A DNA stretch of 64,000 nt from an uncultured Lachnospiraceae bacterium (GTDB lineage: Bacteria; Bacillota; Clostridia; Lachnospirales; Lachnospiraceae), in contig CAJTOK010000007.1 of NCBI GenBank assembly GCA_910577825.1, positions 17,535-81,534 on the forward strand. The letters are read 5' to 3'. The first letter of the stretch is position 1, and every line of letters begins with the position of its first letter. The notes beneath the pieces were generated by a model. It was not told the DNA's origin. It saw only the letters and a program-made list of their open reading frames with translations, and did no database searches. Below are positions 9,440 to 17,630 of the stretch, one piece after another. The position numbers and the translations under genes are program-made.

Positions 9440-10972
9440 TTATTGTTTTATTATATAATTTTTACCGTTTATTGCCGTGATATTTTTTAAAGTATCTATT
9501 GTTATAAGCATCATTACTGGTACAAAGTGCATTACATAACGTGACTTTGTTTCCCATATTGACAGAAATAAAAACAGCCCAAAAAGTGCAAGCCTCCACA
9601 TTGCTGCGGAATTAGTTTCCCTTTTTGCTAACCCGTATACAACCGAAATCCCAGTAAATACCAGTAACGTCCAGTGGTATATTGTACAGCATAAGTTATA
9701 TAATGGATAAAATTTCCCCTTTTTAAAAAATACTGCCTGAAGCCATGATTTTCTTACAGGCTGCCTTTGCAAATGGAAATCCATATCATATTTACCATTA
9801 GACCATGTATTTACAGCTTTAATATACTGATGGGCAAAAAGCCCTGTAATACCATAATCTTTAAGGCGCTTCTTAATCATTTCCATATTGCCTTTTTGCT
9901 TTTCCTCTTTTGTTGCAAATGAACTTGTATATTCCCTGTCCTCAAGATTATAGTTTCCTGCCCCTTTAAGCCCCATCATAACCCAGTGTGTATATGGGAA
10001 ATTTTCTTTATCATAATCTGTCTGGTCAACCATATCTATTTTATCAAGAACCATATTATATGACACCATACATGTACCAAAAACAAGCATAATTGCTGAC
10101 GTAGCAATAATTCCTTTCTTCCAGCCTTTAACAATAACCATATGGAAGACACTGGCAATAGTGATAATTGCAACTGTAGGCTTTAATTCAAACCCAGCCC
10201 ATGTAACCAGCCCCATTATACACGCCAGGACATATATTTTTATTCCTTTCCTGTTAAAATTTTCCTCTATTAACTGGTAACATAATAAAAGTCCTGCAAC
10301 TGCAGGAAGCACAAGGGTATCTGTATAAACAAATGGTATATATGTGTAAAATGGTATAAATAAAAATGCCATTACCTGGAAAAACACTGCTGCCCTTTTG
10401 CCATACTTCCTTTTTACAAGAACCATGCAAAGTATTATGCCAATATCAATGGCAAGAATATTTAAAACCATATTCCAGTAAAGGAAATTAACAGAACCAA
10501 AACCCTTTAATATCATAAACCAGGCTGTTTCCAAAAGAAGCAGCATCTGGTTATTAGGATAACGCAGGAAATAAAAATTATATTCACTGCTTGTCTTAAA
10601 AACACTATCCAGTGCCATTTCACTTGCCTGTTTAAATATAACATTCCTGTCACCAGCAGGCGTTACCGCCATTTCATATCCAATATATGCCTGCAATGCC
10701 ACCTGTATTACCATTAAAAACACTGTTACTGTTATAACAGAACACCGGTCTGTATAACGTACTGCTATTGTCCTTAAATTACTTATAATCCCTGGCTTTC
10801 TTTTATACAGTATTACCACTGCTGTTATAAGTAAAAGGGGAATTAACATCAATATATTATCCCATATCCCAAATATAACAATACCTGGCAGCATTAAAAA
10901 CCATAATACTGCAAACATCCCATGAAATAACATGCTTGCTATGCCTTGTAATCCTTTAGAACCTTTATCCAT
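9440..10972 (-). CDS. GT-C type membrane glycosyltransferase-like protein (GT39/ArnT-like)
   Basis: A polytopic membrane protein of about 510 aa with roughly ten hydrophobic helices and a long extracytoplasmic loop after the first pair (about residues 80-135, AYIGYEMAVTPAGDRNV). The acidic residues in that loop and the following RYPNNQMLLLLE segment resemble lipid-phosphosugar dependent GT-C transferases of the GT39 type. The ATG at 10972 has GAGGTGG upstream; an in-frame GTG at 10987 lies on top of that site and is rejected. First gene of the operon with the two ankyrin proteins. Substrate unknown. Confidence 0.65.
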   Translation of the reverse strand: MDKGSKGLQGIASMLFHGMFAVLWFLMLPGIVIFGIWDNILMLIPLLLITAVVILYKRKPGIISNLRTIAVRYTDRCSVITVTVFLMVIQVALQAYIGYEMAVTPAGDRNVIFKQASEMALDSVFKTSSEYNFYFLRYPNNQMLLLLETAWFMILKGFGSVNFLYWNMVLNILAIDIGIILCMVLVKRKYGKRAAVFFQVMAFLFIPFYTYIPFVYTDTLVLPAVAGLLLCYQLIEENFNRKGIKIYVLACIMGLVTWAGFELKPTVAIITIASVFHMVIVKGWKKGIIATSAIMLVFGTCMVSYNMVLDKIDMVDQTDYDKENFPYTHWVMMGLKGAGNYNLEDREYTSSFATKEEKQKGNMEMIKKRLKDYGITGLFAHQYIKAVNTWSNGKYDMDFHLQRQPVRKSWLQAVFFKKGKFYPLYNLCCTIYHWTLLVFTGISVVYGLAKRETNSAAMWRLALFGLFLFLSIWETKSRYVMHFVPVMMLITIDTLKNITAINGKNYIIKQ

Positions 10973-11159
10973 ATAATACCACCTCACAATAATTTGTTTT
11001 AATTTGCGGTATATATATTACCAGAACTGCTGCCAGGTATTCAATACTTTACAGGAATAATTAAGAAAACATTAAAAAATTTTAATAACTTCTTAAACAG
11101 CCGCGTAATTATAACAAGTTCTTACCCAGAAATATTGAAAATACTCATAATCTGTGATA

Positions 11160-11274
11160 AACTGCCAGTATGGGTACTACCAAGATGGCAGGCGGCCAGC
11201 CCTCTCCGGAGGGACTGTGACCCTCCGTTTACATAGAAACCTGCAAAGGAATCTTTGAAAGGAGGGTATGTTTT
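11160..11274 (+). promoter_or_regulatory. Structured 5' UTR of the small toxin-like gene
   Basis: The leader has a CCCTCTCCGGAGGG hairpin and, further on, CCCTCC (11221-11226), which can pair with the ribosome site GGAGGG (11261-11266). Such masking of the start region is common in type I toxin mRNAs. Only a weak promoter candidate is seen: TTGAAA at about 11146 and GATAAA 15 bases later. The stretch 10973-11145 shows nothing else. Confidence 0.5.
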
Positions 11275-11376
11275 ATGCTGACTATAGAAGGCCTGATAGC
11301 AGTGCTGGCACTATGTGGCACTTGCTTCGGGATTGGATATACAATAGGATTTCACCATGGAAAAACACAGAAATAG
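11275..11376 (+). CDS. 33-aa hydrophobic peptide, type I toxin-like (holin-like)
   Basis: MLTIEGLIAVLALCGTCFGI then GYTIGFHHGKTQK: one hydrophobic helix (about residues 6-25) and a short basic tail. An AAAGGAGGG ribosome site precedes the ATG. Small peptides of the form MLTIE-hydrophobic-C-x-x-C-F-G-x-GY-x-x-G occur widely in gut Clostridia and are annotated as putative holin-like toxins. The gene is followed at once by a terminator and faces an antisense promoter, the arrangement of type I toxin-antitoxin pairs. Toxicity is an inference. Confidence 0.65.
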   Translation: MLTIEGLIAVLALCGTCFGIGYTIGFHHGKTQK

Positions 11377-11411
11377 CCGCCCTGGCCTGGAAAACTAGGC
11401 GGCTGTTTTTA
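11375..11411 (+). terminator. Terminator shared by toxin mRNA and antisense RNA
   Basis: GCCGCC (after the stop) pairs with GGCGGC around a 16-18 base loop and is followed by TGTTTTTAT. On the minus strand the same stem is followed by TATTTCTGTGTTTTT, so it can end both transcripts. Confidence 0.7.
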
Positions 11412-11458
11412 TAAGCCAATATAATCCGGGCTAACCGTCTGGCGGTAGTGCCTTTCAT
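11375..11458 (-). ncRNA. Predicted antisense RNA (antitoxin) to the small peptide gene
   Basis: A good minus-strand promoter (TTGAAA at 11488-11493, 17-base spacer, TATATT at 11465-11470) would start an RNA near 11458 that runs into the 3' end of the toxin message and stops at the shared hairpin. It contains a small ACCGCCAGACGGT stem-loop. Start and end are inferred from the promoter and terminator only. Confidence 0.5.
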
Positions 11459-11464
11459 ATGTAT

Positions 11465-11493
11465 AATATAACACACTGGCATCAGACTTTCAA
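11465..11493 (-). promoter_or_regulatory. Promoter of the antisense RNA
   Basis: Minus-strand TTGAAA (11488-11493), exactly 17 bases, TATATT (11465-11470), with no minus-strand reading frame directly downstream. Confidence 0.6.
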
Positions 11494-11523
11494 GGAATTT
11501 TTGGATAGCGCAGTGTAATAATA

Positions 11524-12678
11524 TTATCTCTCCTGCCTCTGGTATCTGCTTACAGCCAGTGTTACAGCTATAAACATTATTGTAAAAAGTATCTGTATCC
11601 CAATCCCTCTCCATATTTCTTTTACAACATTCTGTGGAATCTGTGCATATCCGCTTAATTTATTATTAACTTCTTCATACCAGTAAACAGGTACAAACCT
11701 TGCAGCCTTCCTTACTGTATTATTTAGCATAGATAGTGGTACAAATACCCCTCCTAAAAATGACATAAAAAGTGATACTGGTGTAACTATCATATTTACT
11801 GTATCCGCTTTCTTTGCAATCATGCCGGTTAAAAATGCCATAGAAAGTGACAACATCATAACAGTGAATGAATTTAATATATAGTAAAAGATATTTGCAT
11901 TATTTAACAGTTCCTCTCCCTTAATTACAAGCACCATTATAATAAATCCTGTCCATACAGCCACACCTGTAACAATAAATGCAAGGAAGGCCTCCCCTGA
12001 CTGCCTGCGCAGTGGTACAGCTGATGCTGCCATACGGTTTTTAACTTCTTTTTTCCTGAAAGAACATACTATAATCCCAAGTGAATTGCCTAATATTGCT
12101 ATGCTTATGTATGGAAAATACTGGAATAAATATGCGAAGTCTGGCATATTGCCGCCATTTCCATTAACATCTAAAAGTGTTACTTTGCTTTCTTTAATAT
12201 CTGAAACTTTCTTAAAGCTTTCTTCCATTGTGTATCCTGCAAGATTATATTTTATTATACGGTTTATAAAATCATTTATCTGGCTTTCTACATACATATA
12301 ACTGAACTGCCCTGGCTGCTGTGTAACTGCAACAGCCGCTTTCCCAGATAAAAACTGTTCCCCAAATCCTTCTGGTATCTGTATTACTATATCATATTTC
12401 TGGTAATACATTTCCTCCTGCAATACACTTAAATTATCTTTCACTTTTTTTGCATTATGGAGTTTTGAAATATACCTGGCAATATTTTCTGAAATTCCAC
12501 TTTTATCCTTGTCAACAATAGCAGCCCTTAGTTTTGACTCCATAAACTGGTCCTGGCCATTATTTCCTTTGCCTGCATAAAGCATTACAACACTTATAGC
12601 AGCAAATATAACAAAATACATTATTATCATGCCTGTATTTTTCTTTATAATCTTCATATAACATTTAAATACTGTCAT
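11524..12678 (-). CDS. ABC-2 type transporter permease (second of pair)
   Basis: 384 aa with the ABC-2 (DrrB/YhgE-like) plan: one N-terminal membrane helix (IIMYFVIFAAISVVMLY), a long extracytoplasmic domain of about 150 residues, then five to six helices in the C-terminal half ending in VTLAVSRYQRQER. The start overlaps the preceding permease gene by 14 bases. With its partner it should form the channel of the ABC exporter whose ATPase is encoded upstream. Substrate unknown; peptides or lipid-active compounds are usual. Confidence 0.85.
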   Translation of the reverse strand: MTVFKCYMKIIKKNTGMIIMYFVIFAAISVVMLYAGKGNNGQDQFMESKLRAAIVDKDKSGISENIARYISKLHNAKKVKDNLSVLQEEMYYQKYDIVIQIPEGFGEQFLSGKAAVAVTQQPGQFSYMYVESQINDFINRIIKYNLAGYTMEESFKKVSDIKESKVTLLDVNGNGGNMPDFAYLFQYFPYISIAILGNSLGIIVCSFRKKEVKNRMAASAVPLRRQSGEAFLAFIVTGVAVWTGFIIMVLVIKGEELLNNANIFYYILNSFTVMMLSLSMAFLTGMIAKKADTVNMIVTPVSLFMSFLGGVFVPLSMLNNTVRKAARFVPVYWYEEVNNKLSGYAQIPQNVVKEIWRGIGIQILFTIMFIAVTLAVSRYQRQER

Positions 12679-13786
12679 AACATTCCCTCCTGGTCATTAT
12701 AAATGTAACAGTCCCCACAATTAAAGACATTATAACCAGTATAATTATATTCTTTACATATCTTCCAGGGTCATCATATACACTTATACTATATATTGCA
12801 TCTGTAATAACTGAAGCAGGGTTAATCCTGTTTAATACAGGGCAGTTATCTTCAACCAGCCCTTTTATCCCTCCAACCATAAGCCCTGAAAGGAAACTGG
12901 AGAAAAGCCCTGTTAATACCAGTATGCCTATTCTCACACCATTTGGCAGTTTTGAAAAAGTGCCTACAAACATTCCAATGCTTACCCCTATAAACCCTCC
13001 TGCCAGGCATATCACTGTTAATTTAAAAATATTCCCGCTTAAATCAATTTTTAATATAAAATGCAGGTAAAAAAGAAGCACGGCAAGGCCTGCATAATGC
13101 ACAAATACAGCAGTCAATGTACTTGCTGCAATCTGCTTAAATTTACGTACAGAAGAAACCGCACGCCTTAAACCTACAGCAGAAATATTTGCCTGCAGCT
13201 GTACAGATACAAGATAGCCTATAAAACTTCCAAACATACATGCCATACTTATTAATGAAAAGAAATACTGCACCATCCCGTCCACACTTTTCCCCGTTAA
13301 TGTTGTTTCATTTACAAATTCCTGGTATCCCGTCTTTGTTACAGCCTCAAATTTATCCGGTTTCTCCATTGCAATATCCTTATACATCTGTGCCTGCCTG
13401 TTAAATGTATCTAATAGTGATTTAAGTATGCTGCTGCTTATATTATTGCCTGTCACAATAAGCTCTGGCTCTGAAGCTGCATAAAATACGCCTGTTACTT
13501 CCAGTTTTCTAAGCTTTGCATCCGCTTTTTTTCCGGAAAGTTTTTCTATTGCAATTAATTCCTGCCCGTTATCCTCTATCATTTCAAGATATTTAATAAA
13601 ATTTTTTGACATTTCAGAATTATCTTTTTCAACTACAGCAACATCTATAGTTTCAATTTCTGTTTTGTGGCTTCCAAATGACACATAAAATAGTGTTCCA
13701 AGTAATATTGGAAAAAGCATTGACCAGAAAACAGTCTGTTTCTCCCTTAAAATAGTTATAAGGCAGTATTTCATTAAATGTAACAT
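12665..13786 (-). CDS. ABC-2 type transporter permease (first of pair)
   Basis: 373 aa, same topology as its neighbour: helix at about 12-35 (REKQTVFWSMLFPILLGTLF), extracytoplasmic domain to about residue 165, then a cluster of helices including a glycine-rich pair (LAGGFIGVSIGMFVGTF). It lies 16 bases after the ATPase gene and overlaps the next permease. Confidence 0.86.
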   Translation of the reverse strand: MLHLMKYCLITILREKQTVFWSMLFPILLGTLFYVSFGSHKTEIETIDVAVVEKDNSEMSKNFIKYLEMIEDNGQELIAIEKLSGKKADAKLRKLEVTGVFYAASEPELIVTGNNISSSILKSLLDTFNRQAQMYKDIAMEKPDKFEAVTKTGYQEFVNETTLTGKSVDGMVQYFFSLISMACMFGSFIGYLVSVQLQANISAVGLRRAVSSVRKFKQIAASTLTAVFVHYAGLAVLLFYLHFILKIDLSGNIFKLTVICLAGGFIGVSIGMFVGTFSKLPNGVRIGILVLTGLFSSFLSGLMVGGIKGLVEDNCPVLNRINPASVITDAIYSISVYDDPGRYVKNIIILVIMSLIVGTVTFIMTRRECYDSI

Positions 13787-13802
13787 AATATCCCCCCTGT
13801 TC

Positions 13803-14732
13803 TTAATCCCTTAACTTCTTGCCAGTTATTTCAAGAAATACATCATTAAGTGTAGGCAGTTCTGAAAACACTTTCCCAAAAGCTATATTATTATCCTGCA
13901 GGTAATTCATAAGCCTTATAAGGTTATGCTTTGCACTGCTGCACCTTGCCACAAGGATATTATTTTCATAGTGTACTTCAAATATATTTTGTATTGCACG
14001 TATTTCCAGAAGCTGTTTTTCATTAAGGAATATATTTTCAACAGTAATGGTTTCACCTGTCTTTATCATACTTTTAAGTTCTTCTTTAGTCCCTTCTGCT
14101 ATACACCTTCCGCCATCTATAATTGCAATCCTTGTACAAATCTGTTCTACTTCTTCCATATAATGTGATGTATATATAATTGTGCTGCCATTTCTGTTAA
14201 GCTCCTGTATCCCTTCCAGTATTTTATTGCGGCTCTGTGGGTCAACAGCAACAGTAGGTTCATCCATAATAACAAGCTTTGGCTTATGTACAATCCCGCA
14301 TGCAATATTAAGCCTTCTGAGAAGCCCTCCTGATAACTGCTTTGGGCGCATTTTTGTATATTTTTCAAGCCCTGTAAATTCTACCGCTTCATTAACAAGC
14401 TTTTTTCTTTCATGTTTATTTTTAATATACAGCCCGCCAAAATAATCTATATTTTCAATTACAGACAATTCTTCAAAAACTGCAACATTCTGCGGTACAA
14501 TCCCAATCTGCCTTTTAATATTGTAACTGCCAGGCTTTATCTTTTCCCCAAGTATTTCAATATTCCCTTTATCATATTTAAGAAGTGCAAGCATACAGCT
14601 TATTGCCGTTGTCTTACCGCTTCCATTAGGCCCTAGAAGCCCGAAAATTTCACCTTCATTTATTCTTAGCTCCAGGTGGTCAAGTGCTACAAAATTGCCA
14701 TACCTTTTAACTAAACTTTCTACCTTAACCAT
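13803..14732 (-). CDS. ABC transporter ATP-binding protein
   Basis: 309 aa. Walker A GLLGPNGSGKTT, Q-loop region GIVPQNVAVFEELSV, signature LSGGLLRRLNIACGI, Walker B LVIMDEPTVAVDPQ and the H-loop YTSHYMEE are all present; the C-terminal 80 residues resemble DrrA/CcmA-type ATPases. The ATG at 14732 follows GGAGGT by about eight bases; upstream in-frame Mets at 14747 and 14792 lack a site. It forms an ABC-2 exporter with the two permeases downstream and is probably controlled by the two-component pair at 15249-16993. Confidence 0.92.
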   Translation of the reverse strand: MVKVESLVKRYGNFVALDHLELRINEGEIFGLLGPNGSGKTTAISCMLALLKYDKGNIEILGEKIKPGSYNIKRQIGIVPQNVAVFEELSVIENIDYFGGLYIKNKHERKKLVNEAVEFTGLEKYTKMRPKQLSGGLLRRLNIACGIVHKPKLVIMDEPTVAVDPQSRNKILEGIQELNRNGSTIIYTSHYMEEVEQICTRIAIIDGGRCIAEGTKEELKSMIKTGETITVENIFLNEKQLLEIRAIQNIFEVHYENNILVARCSSAKHNLIRLMNYLQDNNIAFGKVFSELPTLNDVFLEITGKKLRD

Positions 14733-14860
14733 ATTTAATACCTCCATATTTAAAGCTTTTACTGGTATAAATATACAATTATCCCCTGCCAATTAACAGT
14801 GCCAGTTGTCAGCACAAAAAAGTGACAAATGTAACTTTACTTGGGAAATTCCGGCCCGTA
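14733..14860 (-). promoter_or_regulatory. Promoter region of the ABC-2 exporter operon with a dyad
   Basis: On the minus strand TTGGCA, 17 bases, TATACC lies before the ATPase gene. Just upstream are partly symmetric GTGCTGACAACTGGCAC and TTTGTCAC elements, a plausible response-regulator site. Spacing is good, but the operator role is inference. Confidence 0.4.
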
Positions 14861-14996
14861 ATAACCTAAACCGTGCTTTTTTAAATTTACTATGGAAAAA
14901 TATAATATTTGTAGTATAATATTAATAAAAGATAACGTATTTATGTATCAGGTATTGTTAATTTTTCACAGAAACAGGCAGGAGGAGGTATTAATT

Positions 14997-15206
14997 ATGA
15001 CAGAAAAGCAGTATAAAAGGGCTAATACAGCTGTTTTTCCAATTTTACTGGCACTCTTATTATTAAATGTATTTTTACTTTCAGCACTTATAGTAATGGG
15101 ACAGGGTTCAACGAATACATATATACAGATAATAGTGTATTTTATTGTGGCGGTTATTATTGTGGCAGCATATATAACAAACAGGCAGAAAAGGATAATA
15201 AAATAA
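14997..15206 (+). CDS. Small two-helix membrane protein (69 aa)
   Basis: MTEKQYKRANTAVFPILLAL then a long hydrophobic stretch, a short polar loop (GQGSTNTY) and a second helix ending in NRQKRIIK. The start is fixed by GGAGGAGGT eight bases upstream; a longer frame from 14892 adds implausible sequence. It stands alone on the plus strand, divergent from the exporter operon and convergent with the response regulator. No function recognised; it could be a sensor or immunity accessory. Confidence 0.7.
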   Translation: MTEKQYKRANTAVFPILLALLLLNVFLLSALIVMGQGSTNTYIQIIVYFIVAVIIVAAYITNRQKRIIK

Positions 15207-15211
15207 AATGG

Positions 15212-15241
15212 CAAGGAGTTTCCCATACGGGATGCTCCTTG
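15212..15241. terminator. Bidirectional terminator between convergent genes
   Basis: CAAGGAG (15212-15218) pairs with CTCCTTG (15235-15241) with an inner TCCC-ATAC-GGGA stem. It lies exactly between the ends of the small membrane protein gene and the response regulator gene. T-rich sequence follows on the plus side. Confidence 0.7.
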
Positions 15242-15248
15242 TTTAATA

Positions 15249-15878
15249 TTATAGATAATTTTTATGTTTATAGTAGAATATGGCAAGCTGTGTCCGGTTA
15301 TGTAATTCCAGCTTTTCAAGGATTGTACTCAGGTAGTTTCTTACAGTGCCTTCACTAAGAAAAAGTTTTGCTGCTATTTCTTTATTACTGAGCCCGTCTG
15401 CTATTAATTCAATAACTTTCATTTCACGCTCATTAATATCATACCTTGCATAGTCAAATTCTTTGGCAGAATTTAAAAGTCCCGGGATTTTAGATATTAT
15501 TTCTGTGCCGAATACACTCTGGCCGGAATATACAGCTTCAAGGGCAGGAAGTATGCTTTCGTAATCCTGTTTTAAAAGATATCCTTTTGCACCAAGTTTT
15601 AATGCCTGTATAATATATTCATCATCAAGGAAAGTTGTTAAAAGAAGTATTTTTGCATCTGGATGTTTTTTTAGTATCTGTGCAGTGGCTTCAAGCCCGC
15701 CAGTACCCTTCATCTGTATATCTGTAAGAAGTATGTCAGGTGTATATTTTTCATAAAGCTTTACTGCTTCCCTGCCATCAGTGCCTGTAGCAGGCACAGT
15801 TACATCACCTGAAGCTTCCAGTATAGCTTTTAAGGCACTGGTAACAAATTTATCATCATCTATAATTACTACATTCAT
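15249..15878 (-). CDS. NarL/LuxR-family response regulator
   Basis: 209 aa: receiver domain with the acidic pocket IIDDDK, phospho-accepting Asp53 in LLTDIQMKG and Lys in LLKQD, then a LuxR-type helix-turn-helix (NEREMKVIELIADGLSNKEI, SEGTVRNYLSTIL). Fifteen bases after the kinase gene, so cotranscribed with it. Likely target is the neighbouring ABC-2 exporter operon. Confidence 0.92.
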   Translation of the reverse strand: MNVVIIDDDKFVTSALKAILEASGDVTVPATGTDGREAVKLYEKYTPDILLTDIQMKGTGGLEATAQILKKHPDAKILLLTTFLDDEYIIQALKLGAKGYLLKQDYESILPALEAVYSGQSVFGTEIISKIPGLLNSAKEFDYARYDINEREMKVIELIADGLSNKEIAAKLFLSEGTVRNYLSTILEKLELHNRTQLAIFYYKHKNYL

Positions 15879-15892
15879 TTAAAAGCCTCCTT

Positions 15893-16993
15893 TTATGGTT
15901 TAGGAATAGTTATAAAAATACAGAAACCATTATTTGTATGGATTTGTAATGAGCCATGCAGCATATCTACCCTTGAGGAAATATTAGTAATCCCAATGCC
16001 AGAATTATTTATATTTCCTGCAGTTGTGCCATTATCCTTTATTACCAGCTGGTACATTGCAGGATGTTCCCTTAACAATATGCTGGTTTTTGTTGCATTG
16101 CTGTGCTTATAAATATTATTCAACCCTTCTTTCAGTATCGAAATAAAGGAAAACTTAATTTCACGTGGTACATCTGTTCCCATATCATAAGTAAGTTCTG
16201 CCTGGCAGAAATTAAAATTATTTACAATATTTCTGGCCGCTTCTTCCAGGTTTACCGAATCATCATGCAGGTTATGCACACTTTCACGTATGCTTGTCAT
16301 GGCCTGGTCAAGTGTTTCATGCAGGTTATCCAGGGACTCTTTAAAACTTTCATCTTTATTAACTGCTTTAAGCGCACCAGTAAGAAGAATTGAACGTGAA
16401 AGCAGATGCCCCACATTATCATGTATTTCCCTGGCAATCCGGTTTCTCTCTTTAAGGGTTGCATTATAAATTTCATAATCCTGTTTTTCCAGAAGCGACT
16501 GGTTCCTGGATTTTAAAAGAATCGCCTGTTCTGTGCTGTCATCCCTGTTCCTGTTAAATTTAAAAACAAGGCTGTTTAATTTTAACTGGATATACTGCAT
16601 ATAAAATGCCAGTATAATCCCAAGTAATACCATACAGAAGGCCAGCGGGCTTGCTGCAATATAATGTGCAAGCAGGCCTGTAATAAAAATTATAAATACA
16701 AAAAGTACCTGCCAGCCTTTAAAACTGGCTGTATTATATAAAATTAACGGTGACATAATTATAAAACCAGGAAATACAAGTGAAATTATACCATAAAGCC
16801 CTGAACTTATAAATGTAAAATATTTGTTTAACAAAGAATATGAAAGAGAAGAAAGTATTACTGATAAAACAACCATAACTACTGAAGAAACAGAAAAAAT
16901 GTCTATACCATATGCTATAAATGCAGTTAGGATACAATATATAAAAATAATAATTTGCCCTGCTAGTGAGTCCAAGATAATTCTCCTTTCCAC
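15893..16993 (-). CDS. HisKA_3 sensor histidine kinase
   Basis: 366 aa. Five or six membrane helices fill residues 10-135 with almost no extracytoplasmic domain, so it probably senses in the membrane or through a partner. The dimerisation/phospho motif NRIAREIHDNVGH carries His191, and the ATPase part shows LNNIYKHSNATK and IKDNGTTAG. Partner of the response regulator downstream. Confidence 0.92.
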   Translation of the reverse strand: MERRIILDSLAGQIIIFIYCILTAFIAYGIDIFSVSSVVMVVLSVILSSLSYSLLNKYFTFISSGLYGIISLVFPGFIIMSPLILYNTASFKGWQVLFVFIIFITGLLAHYIAASPLAFCMVLLGIILAFYMQYIQLKLNSLVFKFNRNRDDSTEQAILLKSRNQSLLEKQDYEIYNATLKERNRIAREIHDNVGHLLSRSILLTGALKAVNKDESFKESLDNLHETLDQAMTSIRESVHNLHDDSVNLEEAARNIVNNFNFCQAELTYDMGTDVPREIKFSFISILKEGLNNIYKHSNATKTSILLREHPAMYQLVIKDNGTTAGNINNSGIGITNISSRVDMLHGSLQIHTNNGFCIFITIPKP

Positions 16994-17019
16994 CAGTTTA
17001 TTGCTGTTTAGCCCGCCAT

Positions 17020-17066
17020 AAGACAGTGCAGCTTTACCTGGGCAAAAGTTACACTGTCTTTAATTT
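17020..17066 (-). terminator. Hairpin between ilvN and the sensor kinase gene
   Basis: AAGACAGTG (17020-17028) pairs with CACTGTCTT (17053-17061) and the stem continues inward (AGCTTT with AAAAGTT). It lies right after the ilvN stop in the direction of transcription and before the kinase gene. The U-tract is weak on the minus strand, so it could also be an attenuator. Confidence 0.55.
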
Positions 17067-17083
17067 AAGTACAAAAACTATAT

Positions 17084-17590
17084 TTATCTGTCATTAACTG
17101 ATAATGCTTCTACTGCAACACTTCCTCCACGTACAACTTCAATCCTGTTAATAAATGTTTTGTTAAACAGGGCTATCATGTCATTATTTTTATCTTCTGT
17201 TTTAACACACTGTACAAGTACAGAGTTTCTGCTATAGTCAATTATATCAAGTGAAAATGCCTGTGCTATCCTGAATATTTCAGATTTATCTTTATCAGAA
17301 CAACTGTTTACTTTTATATATAAAAGCTCCTTCTTGTGTATAGGTACTTCTGAAATATCAATTACTTTTATTACTACTACATTGCGGTTAAGCTGTTTCT
17401 TAATCTGTTCAAATGTCATGTCATCACTTGTAAGCCCTATTGTCATCCTTGAAACTGAAGGGTCCTGTGTTTCCCCGACTGTAAGTGTATCAAGGTTATA
17501 CGACTTTGCAGCAAACATCCCTGATATTTTGGCGAGAACACCAATCTGGTTCTCAACATAAAGTGATATCCAGCGTTTTTTAACTTCCAT
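17084..17590 (-). CDS. ilvN: Acetolactate synthase small (regulatory) subunit
   Basis: 168 aa with an N-terminal ACT domain (WISLYVENQIGVLAKISGMF, residues about 6-25) that binds valine for feedback control, and the usual C-terminal ALS_ss domain. The ATG at 17590 follows GAGG by six bases; a Met four codons earlier is rejected. It is 40 bases after the large-subunit gene in the same operon. Confidence 0.93.
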   Translation of the reverse strand: MEVKKRWISLYVENQIGVLAKISGMFAAKSYNLDTLTVGETQDPSVSRMTIGLTSDDMTFEQIKKQLNRNVVVIKVIDISEVPIHKKELLYIKVNSCSDKDKSEIFRIAQAFSLDIIDYSRNSVLVQCVKTEDKNNDMIALFNKTFINRIEVVRGGSVAVEALSVNDR

Positions 17591-17630
17591 ATTATACCTC
17601 ATTTCTGCACACTTATTTGTGCTTATATAT

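Noticed and set aside
11282..11614. 110-aa minus-strand frame over the small toxin-like gene
   Set aside because: Overlaps the terminator and the 3' end of the permease gene in another frame; no ribosome site.
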